In this document: positions 55,393 to 64,000 of the stretch, in pieces
Layout: the number at the start of each line of letters is the position of its first letter
Numbering within the stretch: position 1 is the stretch's first letter
NCBI RefSeq assembly: GCF_026210795.1
Contig: NC_089441.1
Location: 4,588,001 to 4,652,000 of the forward strand
DNA length: 64,000 nt
Source of the DNA: Rhizophagus irregularis
Taxonomy: Eukaryota; Glomeromycota; Glomeromycetes; Glomerales; Glomeraceae
Direction: 5' to 3'
The notes under the pieces: model-generated
Seen by the model: only the letters and a program-made list of their open reading frames with translations
Database searches by the model: none
Told to the model about the DNA's origin: nothing
Translations under genes and position numbers: made by a program

Positions 55393-56777
55393 AGATCGGA
55401 AGACTTTATACATGCATTTATAATATGAATTTGTATTTATTTGTAAGTTAGACTATCTTTTGAAAATATATTTTATAGGTGATAGTTATTGTTGTTTTAA
55501 TATTCTTTATATTTGATATATAAAAAGTTATAATAATAAATAGTTGTATTGTAATTAGAGGTGCAGCCTTAATGATATGACGTAACATTTAGTTAAGTCA
55601 TGTCATAGATGTATATTGGATGTAATTTTAAAAAATAAAAATTTTATATGAAAAAAAATGACGTGACGTAAAAATTAGTTAAGTCATGTTATAGACGTAT
55701 ATAGGACATAACCCTAAGGAGAGCATAAGACTGCATTTTTAATTGTAATATTTCTATCATCAGATAGATAAAATTAGATTTTTGACCTATAACTTTGAGG
55801 AAGTGTCATTGATTTAAAGTTTGGTATAATGCCAATTTATATGTCATATATGCTCTTTAATTAGTAATAATAATAAATTATTGATAAATAAATTGAAATA
55901 TTTATAAAATATTGTTAAAATTTAAATATTGTATTAAAAATTAATTGTATTTATTATAGAGTATTATTAGAATTTTAAATATTGTATTTTTATTTATATA
56001 GTATTGTAATATTGTTATATAGTATTGGAATATATAGTATTGTTATATATTGTTATATGTAATATTGAATATTGTATTTGTATAAAGAATTAAGTGCTTT
56101 GCATAAGAATTTCGAAAATTTGCGTAATGTCACGTGATAGATTTTTGCTGAATTAAATAAATCTTTAATTCCAGCTGGAATTAATTGATCTGTATACGAA
56201 TTTCCTTTTTTGGAAATTTGTGTAACAACACGTGATATATTTTGACTGGCTGGCTTGGTTCGGCATATTTACATACACTTTATCACGTGTACATGTCTCT
56301 ACATGCACTAACACGAAAGTAACGTGTATGAATGCCTTTTAAATTGATAAAATTTGGCTTGATTCGCTTGATTGATCCTTTAAGTCGATATACTTTGCCA
56401 TGATAAGCCAATACGGGTTGTCTTAAGTTGGCTTGAAGTTCGGCTTGGGTTGGGTTGGCTTGATTGGCTTGGCTTGGCTTAAAGATCTGAACCCGTGATC
56501 TTACGAAATATGTAAAAAAAATATATGTCAAAAAAATATATGGATTCAAACTTGTGTCTCGTGATCTCATAAAAAAAAATGTAAAAAAAAAATCATCCCC
56601 TGGATTCAAACCACTGTGTCTTGCCTTCAATTTTGTTAGTGACTGCGCAAATAACAGAGACTGCGCATATATATAGTAGTGAATTAGCTGATATAGGGGG
56701 ATGCGACGCGATCTCCACACCTTTCTGTGACCAATCACATGCCTTCAATTTATTAGTGACAGAGACTGCGCAAATAT
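55393..56777. other. Spacer with short direct duplications, no accepted gene
   Basis: A block at about 56622-56680 (GCCTTCAATTTTGTTAGTGA, ACTGCGCA) is repeated at 56741-56783. Similar CACGTGATA and TTTCCTTTTTTGGAAATTTG stretches occur near 56125 and 56200 and again in element L. A 151-codon minus frame (56738-56283) is discussed under rejected items. Confidence 0.4.
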
Positions 56778-57776
56778 AATATAGGTTGATTTGTTTTATA
56801 AATGGGAGATTGAATTAAAGATAATTGCACTAGTAACTGATAATGGTTCAAATGTAAAAAAAGCATGTAATGAAATAGGTATTGGTGAAAGAATTCCTTG
56901 TGCTGCCCATACACTCCAACTGAGCATTGGAAAGGGGTTAGATAAGATAAGGCAATTAGTTGATAAATGTAAGCATCTCATTACTTTTTTGGCAGGAAAT
57001 AAGAAAAAACAATAGTTAGAGGAAGCATAAATATATTTACATCGACAGCAAGAAGTTTTACAGAATAATAATGAGTTGGAAAAAGAAGTTGAAAATCTTA
57101 TTTATTTTGATGTTATAAAAGTAAACAATACACGATGGAATTCAACTCTGTATGCTTTTCAAAGACTCATTATTTTAAAACCAGCAATTGCAATGTTAAA
57201 GGTTTCCCTAATAAGTAACGTAAGTTTAAATATTCATAAAGAAGGTGAAAAGTTAGAAGAACTGTATCCAACAGTTTATGAATGGAAAGTAATCAAAGAA
57301 ATAGTAGAGCTTTTAAATCCTTTTGAAGCTGCAACACGTCTCTTAAGTGGTGTAAAATAGCCAACCATTGGTTTTATATATTCATGCATATGTAATTTAA
57401 GAGAAAGACTTGAAATTGATTTTACTTCATTGAAACTAATGATGCAAAATATTGCAGAAATGCAATATTAGAAGATTTAACATCAAGATGGAATATTTCC
57501 CAAGAATTATGCCTGAAAGGATCTTTTTTTGACCTTCGCTTCAAAAGACCAGATTTTATTAATTCTCAAGAAGAATGTGATGATATTTTTAGCCAGTTAA
57601 GAGAGGAGTTTATGATCTTTAAACAAAATAAACAAATTGATATTTCTACAACATCTGCTGATAAAGATACAGATGATTTAATGACAGAAATGAGTAGTTT
57701 TTGGAAAAAAAAGAATGCTAAAGCTGCACCAATAAAGGATGAATTCCAACATTATTTTAATTTAATAGAATTTATA

Positions 57777-58197
57777 CATGCTGCCCAAATTATTTTGGGA
57801 TGCCATAATTATAATTTGGGATGTCGTAATTCATTCAATTTATATATAATTTACTATGTAAAGTGCCAAAATAATTTGGGATGTCATAATTAAGGTTGCT
57901 TGCCGAAACCTAGGGGTTTAGGCAAGATGGCGTTTCGCCGAAAAGCGAAATTCTGCCGAAACTATATTAAAGTTATATTAAAAAACTGGCGAAACTTTAG
58001 AGAAAGGCGAAACTGCCGAAACTTATTATAAATGCCGAAACTGCTGAAACTCTGCCGAAACTATAATAAATCTATAGTAAAATTTTGACGAAACTAATCG
58101 TAGGATTTTGAAGAGGTTTAGACAAGCAACCTTAATCATAATTGAATTTGGGATTTTACTTATAATTACGGCAGCCCAAAATAATTTGGGTGGCATG
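57777..58197. mobile_element. MITE D, copy 2, interrupted by MITE F
   Basis: Ends CATGCTGCCCAAATTATTTT and the complement of CATGCCACCCAAATTATTTT, TATA on both sides. Without F and its duplication the element is 169 bp, matching D copy 1 (168 bp). It breaks the hAT gene near its C-terminal domain. Confidence 0.85.
57891..58134. mobile_element. MITE F (E1 family) nested in MITE D
   Basis: Ends TAAGGTTGCTTGCCGAAACC and the complement of TAAGGTTGCTTGTCTAAACC, with GTCATAAT / ATCATAAT (seven of eight) as the target duplication. The uninterrupted D copy 1 gives the empty site. The interior repeats GCCGAAACT many times. The terminal sequence is that of E1. Confidence 0.85.
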
Positions 58198-58462
58198 TAT
58201 AGTAAAATTGCCTGTTCTTGAAGAATATGATTTTTATTTATGGTGGTCAACAAATAAAAATCAATATCCAGTATTACACAAACTAGCAATGAAGTATCTC
58301 TCTATACCTGCTACTTTAGTGCCATCAGAAAGACTGTTTTCTAATGCTAAAAACTTAATTACTCCTCTAAAAACCCGTTTGGGTTTATCTGTTATTAACC
58401 AGCTCATGTTTTTAAAAAGAAATAGAGAATATATTGATATATATGGAGTAGAAGATGTCTAA

Positions 58463-58573
58463 GTATCAAATTTTCTAGCAGATAGTGACATTATTATACA
58501 TTAGTTATTTGAATAAATTTGTTAAAATTTAAAAAATAAAAAAATTCATTATTTTAAATTGACATTAATATAC
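58463..58573. other. 3' flank of hAT gene K
   Basis: CATTAGTTATTTGAATAAAT and what follows are repeated just after element L (from about 59062), so a short tandem duplication flanks L in addition to its 8-bp target duplication. Confidence 0.5.
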
Positions 58574-59055
58574 TAAGGATTGGAATTGATTATCATTATT
58601 AGAATCGATTTTAGAATCGATTAATCGTTGATTAATCGTTAATCGAAATTATACTACTGTCGGTCACGTGACTATTAAAATTTATTAAGATTGACATAAA
58701 TATTTCCTTTTTTGGAATTTTGTACAATATAACTTGAATTTCATTGGACAATAAAATTTCCTTTTTTGGATTTTTGTTAATGTCACGTGACAACGACCTA
58801 ACTTCTTATTAACGGACTACCCCAAAATGTCATGAAACGGCCGGCATTAAGAAATTAAGAAATACAAATAATGTGTGACAAATAGGTTTTTGTCAACCGA
58901 AATAAAACTAATACTTGTAGGGTATGCAGGGGAAATCTTATTAACGCTACTGCGCCACAATAAGTAAATTCGATTTTTATTCGATAATCGATTTAAAATC
59001 GATTCTTATTGATTTTCGATAAATTTGATTATTGTAAAATCGATTCCAATTCCTA
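58574..59055. mobile_element. hAT-type MITE L
   Basis: Ends TAAGGATTGGAATTGATT and the complement of TAGGAATTGGAATCGATT, with the 8-bp duplication TAATATAC at 58566-58573 and 59056-59063. Subterminal ATCGATT repeats match the left end region of element K near 45545. The interior includes GGTCACGTGAC and GTCACGTGAC. Confidence 0.8.
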
Positions 59056-59063
59056 TAATATAC

Positions 59064-60277
59064 ATTAGTTATTTGAATAAATTCATTAAAATTTAAAATA
59101 TAAAAAATACATTATTTTAAGTATAAAAAAATTCTATAATTACAAATTATAGAAAATAAAAAGTTAATTAAAACGTTTAACAATATGCTGCACCATAAAA
59201 TAGTTTTTGAAGTATAAATTTGATTATCAAAAATTGAAAATCAAATTATAGAATCAAAATTTTGCAAAACGATTAATCACTCAGCCGTGGAGCTCACCAT
59301 GACTTATTTGCAATGGAAAACATGGGAATTATGGATTATATGGCTCATGGTACTGCGAAAATGGGAATCAGTTCCCTTATGATCCTGAATTAGCGAAGTT
59401 GTATTCACCTGCAACACTTCAAGCAATAAATTCATCATAGCACAGATCATGTGAAATCGATCACCGAAAAAATGCGCAGTCATTACTCATTGCGCAGTAC
59501 GCACTGCTGACTGTGCAAATCCCAAGGTAAAATTTTGGTCATACAAGAATTTTTTTGACTATGAGCGTTCTCAAGCACCTCAATTGATAGACTGATGAAC
59601 GATCTGATTGGCCAAAAAAATATCAGAGAGTTACCATTTCGATGAAAAAACAAATGAGTTGCAAACCACCTTTTTTCTTCAATGATTTACAATTGATAGG
59701 GTATGCTCAAGCTCGTTCAAGATTTTACATATTTTTTTACAACACTTTTTCATTATTGTACCTCACACTCTAAAATTATGAAATAATTATCTGAAAAAAA
59801 ATTCGTAACCAAATGAAATCATGTAGCTAAAAAAAAGCTTTCTCAAGCTTTTAATTCTATTGATATTTCTATTGATTGCGATACTTGAACACAATGACAT
59901 CATCATTCAATCACATGAGTAGATGCGTGAGAACGCTCTATATTAATACTTATGACAAACAATCAGGATAGTACAGCTTATAAAGAGCTGGAAGGCACTT
60001 TGCTAAGGCAGAACTACTTTAAAAAATGGCGGATGGAAATATGGCTGTAAGGTTTATGAAGAATGCGATCGTCACTCACATAAAGATGTAAGAAGGTTGC
60101 GGAAGGAATTTATAAGCGATGTGAATGTCCTCAAGTATTTGATCAATAAAGCAATGGTGCAAATTTATCAGACGTTTATTGAAAAAATAATCACACACTT
60201 TGCTTTGCACAATCCCATAACCCATTCCATATGAAAAAAATTATCAAAATAATTGCGCAGTAAAATTATAGTAAACA
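59064..60277. other. Degenerate region, no intact gene
   Basis: Traces of coding sequence (NGNQFPYDPELAKLYSPATL near 59365-59430, with stops around it) suggest a dead gene of unknown type. Repeats of CACGTGA and TGCGCAGT are frequent. Nothing is intact. Confidence 0.35.
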
Positions 60278-60755
60278 ACTACCCCAGTGGCACCGACAAA
60301 TTTTTAGCGATCACGTGATCGATTTCACAGATCATTCCTAAAATGGATAAGTTAATTTTAACAAAAAAATAAAAAATAAAAATAAAACTTGATAACAAAT
60401 ATCATACATTTTTTAAACTTACAAGAAATGTGTATTTTTGCCCACTCTACAAGTTTACCTAGGTGATAAAAGTAGGGTTTGGATATGGATTTTGACTTTT
60501 TATATGACGATTTGTAAATAATTAATTTTACAAAAATCTGTATCCAAAACCTACCTTTATTGCCTAAGTAAACTTGCAGAACGAGAGAAATTATACATAG
60601 TGTGTGAGTTTTAAAATGATATAATGTCTGGGTTAAGTTTTATTTAAAAAATAAAAAGAAAAAATTTTTTCGTTAAATTTGCTTGCCATTTTTGGAGATG
60701 ATCATCAAAATCGATCACGTGACCGCTAAAAATTTGTCGGTGCTACTGGGGTAGT
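60278..60755. mobile_element. MITE with long terminal inverted repeats and 11-bp duplication
   Basis: ACTACCCCAGTGGCACCGAC at the left and its complement at the right (one change in this stretch) belong to arms of about 60 bp that include AGCGATCACGTGATCGATTT. The duplication TATAGTAAACA lies at 60267-60277 and 60756-60766. Long arms plus an 11-bp duplication fit the Mutator superfamily. Confidence 0.85.
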
Positions 60756-60896
60756 TATAGTAAACATCACATGTACAGTATCACGGGTACGAGTAATAAT
60801 ACTTTCTCGAAATTCTTACGTATATTATTACTCACTTATTTTGATCAGATTTTCGTGATGCGATCATATTAAGTGATTTCCTCCTTCCCTGAGAAT

Positions 60897-60906
60897 TATA
60901 TAAAAA
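60897..60906 (+). promoter_or_regulatory. TATA-like box upstream of the duplicate protease gene
   Basis: TATATAAAAA lies 186 bp before the predicted ATG at 61092, in sequence of raised GC. It is a plausible core promoter with a leader of about 150 bp. Confidence 0.35.
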
Positions 60907-61091
60907 GGCGATGTCCCTGTTAGTGAATTCTTTTATCAAGTAAAACAACAATCGAAATTTACCATTATCTATCAAACGAACTCTAAGGTATGTTGGTTTG
61001 ATTTCAGCGGGTTTATCTAGGTCAAATACAATGAACTCACTGCGCACTTTTGAACACGTGATGATAATTTTTCAGTTTTTTTAATACCAAA

Positions 61092-62641
61092 ATGTCCTCA
61101 GGACGCAAATTTAAGCTACCTAAACTTCCAAAAATACCAAAAATATTAAAAAAGAAAAAAACTCTAGGTAGGGTTTACTGCGTTTCAGAAATGTACTATT
61201 TTCAGTTTGTTAGCATGCCAACTCACCTACGGGTGTTATAGGTGCTGAAATGTCGACAGACCAAGTTGGAATGTCGACAGACCAAGTTGAAATGTCGACA
61301 GACCAAGTTGGAATGTCGACAGACCAAGTTGAAATGTCGACAGACCAAGTTGAAATGTCGATAGACCAAGTTGAAATGTCGATTGACCGAGTTGAAATGT
61401 CGACAGATCGAGTTGAAATTAGAAACTTCGTTCCTGGTTCGTACTTTCATATATGGATATTTATACCCTTTTTATTATATTCTAATTTCTTGTATACGTC
61501 TGAAGTGTTTGATCTCGAAAAAAAGTTTGCTGGTTTGAAGAAATCATCTGACCTCGAGGATGAGAAACAAAAGTCAGAAACAACAATTGTTAAAGACTTC
61601 GCAGTAAAATTGGGACTCGATAAATTCACAAAAAATAAAGAGGAGTGGAAAAAATTTTATGGTGCGTAACAAGTCTGTCCAGCTTGATTGGTTTGAAAAT
61701 ATCACTATACAACTTATTTAAAAGCAACATATCCTTTAGACTTCGCTGGTTCAGATTTCGTTTGGCCTCAACCCCCAGACATTAATGAGCGTCGCCTAAT
61801 TTTTGATTATGTCATCGATCCTTATTGGGAGCCAATCGGGAGTGAACTCGCCGTAAATGCACTTGAATATCGCCGTTTACTCGATTCCGGCTCTCTTGAT
61901 CAATCGCGTGAATATGTATTAATCGTTCATGGGAAATTTGTCAGATACGGATCAAGCGAAGAGGAAAAGAAAATGAGGGTGAATTATCCGGGATGTTATT
62001 ATGTACCTGTTAAAGAACGTATTGTCGAATTACGTAGATTTTCAGCATCTGATGCTAATACAAATGTAGGTGCAGAGAAAGAGTGGCAGGTTCGTACTAT
62101 TTATAATTTATGGATTATAAGGTCATTGACAGGTGTTAGTTGATATTTTATACTGTCAATGCCCTAATAAGAACGACATCATTTGGATTTCTTTTGCCAA
62201 ATATAGGTGCATATTCGTCTTCGAAATACAGATGATAACCTGGATGAGGCGGGAATGGCGAATGTAGAGCAAGGTTTCCGAATGATAATTGACACAGGTG
62301 CAACAACAACTGTAATTCCAGATTTTGTAAGAAAAAAACTTAGTACTCGAGATGGTTGGAATGTAAGTGCTAGTAAAGCTGGTGGATATGGTGCTGGCGC
62401 AAGAATTTTTAAGGCCTCAAGAGACTGGGAAATTTGCTTAGGTGACGGAAAAGATTGGTCTGGTTGGGTTAAAACAAACGAAATTTATTCATGGCAAAGT
62501 AATCCAAATGGTGTCACGTGTGGTATAATCGGTTACGACGTATTAAATAATATTCCCCATTATAAACCCTGCAGGAAATCATACGTACTTCTTCAAAATG
62601 ATATTTTCGACAACATACAACAATTACTACAAGCTGTATGA
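61092..62641 (+). CDS. Retropepsin-like aspartic protease gene, duplicate lacking the Crinkler domain
   Basis: Predicted exons 61092-61167, 61242-61436, 61506-61661, 61740-62089 and 62207-62641 join in frame to 403 residues. The first exon is short and basic (SSGRKFKLPKLPKIPKILKK). The second consists of eight seven-residue repeats (MSTDQVE). From FDLEKKFAGLK on, the protein matches the gene at 36879-38649 nearly residue for residue. DTGATTTVIP at about 288-297 holds the catalytic Asp of retropepsin-like proteases, and GIIGYDVLNN at about 365-374 fits their hydrophobic-hydrophobic-Gly motif, so the fold looks complete. Such proteases work as dimers. The surrounding gene is host-like with introns, not a retroelement. 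The first exon and its GTAGGG donor are the weakest part of the model; an ATG at 61250 is the alternative start. Confidence 0.7.
61250..61417 (+). repeat. Coding 21-bp minisatellite
   Basis: Eight units of ATGTCGACAGACCAAGTTGRA encode MSTDQV(E/G), with small changes in the last three (SID, DRV). The unit length is a multiple of three, so gain or loss of units keeps the frame. Such tracts vary in length between strains. Confidence 0.9.
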
Positions 62642-62940
62642 ATATTCAAATTCACTATCTCCACTTTCTTTTAAGATTTTTTATCTTCTAACACGGAAAA
62701 ATTAGTGGAAGAGAAAGCAGTGTTAAAGAACCAATTCAATTAATGCACAATAATATAATGCTTTGTAAAGTTAATTAATATACATTTAATGCTATTTAAC
62801 ATTACTTAACTAATAAATAATACTATTAATATTAATTGCTAAGAAAAAAAAAAAAAGTATGTAATTGACTAATCTGTAGAGTATTGATATTTTCATGTTT
62901 TATTAATCACTTTTTTTGTTGCTTGCAATAAGATCCCGCT
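62642..62940. other. 3' flank shared with the first copy, then AT-rich
   Basis: The shared sequence with 38880 onward ends within about 100 bp. The rest has no gene. Confidence 0.45.
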
Positions 62941-63102
62941 TACTTATAAGATAGGTCATTTTCAAGCTTAAGGTAAAAATCATATAAAATTCTTTACAAA
63001 AGAAAATTTTATATGATTTTTTTTCTTTTTAACTAATTAACCAATAGAATTTAAGAAAAAAGTAAGGTAAGTAAAGGGACAGTTATAAGTAAGCGGAGTT
63101 CT
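62941..63102. mobile_element. MITE with CCGCTTACTTATAA arms (copy 2 of family at 7109)
   Basis: AGATCCCGCTTACTTATAAG at the left and the complement of AGAACTCCGCTTACTTATAA at the right; the 9-bp duplication CTTGCAATA lies at 62932-62940 and 63103-63111. The inner sequence ACCAATAGAATTTAAG is shared with 7247-7260. Confidence 0.85.
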
Positions 63103-63111
63103 CTTGCAATA

Positions 63112-64000
63112 CATTTAAAACTTTATTAAGATAAAAATAGCAAAATACAAAGTACTGATTAGACTATATATTATCCTAATTTAATGTTTTAAACTATTTG
63201 TTAACTTAAAACTAATAAGACTTCACATGTGTACTATCAATTAGAAATTTCAGCTAAAAGAAATTTCATGAGTAAAATATTGTTTATATTTAAATTTTTT
63301 TAATTTTAAGCTATTACTTTTTAATTATAAATTTTCAAAAATTCATTTTACTAAAATTCTCTTTAATGACTTTTAAATAAAATAAAGTTTAACCATGTGA
63401 TATATAACTGGTAATAAGTAGCACTTTAATTTAAATAAAAGTAAATTTTCTTGAAAGTGCTATCAAATTGTCAAATTTTTATGCCACTCAAGTTGAATTA
63501 CATACTTATAATTAGTTTTGTAAGGGCCGAGCATTTTTAATATCACTATAAAGTAAAAACTAAATGAATTATTACGTTCAAATAAATTATAAAAAAGTTG
63601 GTATATTAATCTAAAATTTTTATGTTAGGACAAAGAAAAATAATAATAATAATTAAAGTTATGCAAAATAAAAAACGATGATAAAATTCAATAATAATTT
63701 TGTAAGAGCTAAAAACAGAAGTAGGAACATTAACAAATTCAAATAAGTAAATAAATAGCAAAAAAAAGGCAGGATACAATGAGAAAATACTATAAATAAA
63801 ATTATAGAATAAGGAATATCAAACAATCTGGTAAATGTAAAATTAATTAGCTGTGAATTTTCTCGGCTTTCTGCTAAGGGTTCCGTCAACAAAATAAAAA
63901 ATTTTGCAATTATCTTTTAGAGATCACTGATTAGCTATAAAATCAGACTTTATGCTCATCCAATTTCCGTATCATCAATGCAATAATCAACTTCACATGC
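63112..64000. other. AT-rich right end of window, no supported gene
   Basis: A minus frame at 63892-63659 starts MLTEPLAESRENSQL and then becomes hydrophobic low-complexity sequence. Its first 30 codons look protein-like, but there is not enough to call a gene. Confidence 0.35.

Larger units (their letters stand above)
46813..56777. other. Composite insertion splitting the hAT gene K (about 10 kb)
   Basis: Frame logic puts the left junction at about 46812 and the right at about 56777, because GATEIQEHLIN plus LFYKWEIELK restores a continuous hAT core. Inside lie telomere-like repeats, two hairpin elements, MITE B, element I and mariner-type elements. No single terminal repeat bounds the whole, so several insertions probably built it up. 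The exact target duplication is unclear. Confidence 0.6.
56778..58462 (+). pseudogene. hAT transposase, 3' half (element K), with nested MITEs
   Basis: From LFYKWEIELKIIALVTDNG near 56786 the core continues through GIGERIPCAAHTLQLSIGKG, NTRWNSTLYAFQRL near 57130 and ELYPTVYEWKVIKEIVELL near 57265, with several stops and shifts, to DEFQHYFNLIEFI at 57776. There MITE D copy 2 enters; after it the frame resumes VKLPVLEEYDFYLWW and the hATC region TLVPSERLFSNAKNLITPLK, ending at 58462. Removing D2 and one TATA joins EFI to VKL in frame. It is the continuation of 45825-46812. Confidence 0.8.

Noticed and set aside
56283..56738. 151-codon minus-strand open frame.
   Set aside because: It is composed of short repeated phrases (GLNPGDD, QANQANPTQAEL) over duplicated DNA and T/A runs, has no recognisable domain, and lies in an insertion composite. 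A chance frame is likelier than a gene.
46813..56777. One large transposon filling the whole gap in the hAT gene.
   Set aside because: The two junctions show no matching terminal repeats and no convincing duplication (TTGATT or ATTTG are weak candidates), and independent elements with their own ends lie inside.
60832..61047. 71-codon minus-strand frame (MRSEFIVFDLDKPAEIKPTY).
   Set aside because: Protein-like in part, but it overlaps the likely promoter and leader of the plus-strand protease gene and has no supporting exon; not enough evidence.

Overview
The window looks like a chromosomal segment of an arbuscular-mycorrhizal fungus of the Rhizophagus type (Glomeromycotina). The reasons are the very AT-rich sequence, compact genes with many short GT-AG introns, a Crinkler (CRN) N-terminal domain, degenerate LINE proteins with an RNase H plus C-terminal zinc-site layout, and Mutator-like and hAT transposases of the kind these genomes carry. 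The organism call is an inference from content, not from a database match.

Layout. Positions 1-3.2 kb are the only ordinary gene block: a partial minus-strand gene with a duplicated domain and a His-rich tail (1-857), a six-exon TMEM223-like mitochondrial membrane protein (1482-2636), and a convergent two-exon CHCHD5-like protein with four CX9C motifs (2814-3203). Positions 3.2-9.8 kb are gene-free and AT-rich, with several inverted-repeat elements. A 5'-truncated LINE with target-site duplications fills 9855-12811. An older LINE endonuclease remnant (13.66-14.31 kb) is cut by a nest of elements: G (14309-33438) holds H (18090-32117), which holds E0 (18503-26854, with a hAT transposase), which holds E1 (23035-24955, with a Myb/SANT-plus-RS protein). 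Element C (29778-31799) and several MITEs are also inside.

Positions 33.4-36.6 kb hold an unknown ORF, an array of intron-like modules and a second LINE 3' end. A five-exon gene at 36879-38649 encodes a CRN-type N-terminus, a middle domain of unknown function and a retropepsin-like DTGA segment, cut short by a frameshift. Its 3' two thirds are duplicated at 61092-62641, where the protease part is complete but the CRN domain is replaced by a short basic exon and a 21-bp coding minisatellite. Between the two copies lie a decayed Mutator-like element (40772-45373) and a hAT transposase split into two halves (45825-46812 and about 56778-58462) by roughly 10 kb of nested insertions. Those insertions include telomere-like repeats and the 5.4-kb CAC-ended element I (48138-53535).

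The most unusual signal is tandem arrays of about 100-130 bp modules. Each reads like a miniature intron: a GTAA donor, a TACTAAC-like branch site inside a palindrome, a T-rich tract and a TAG acceptor, separated by about 25-45 bp of exon-like sequence. They fill most of G and I (opposite orientations) and occur in E0 and at 34.4-35.4 kb. G and I also share a 52-nt tRNA-like hairpin with a perfect T-arm. I know of no description of this architecture, but I could not search.
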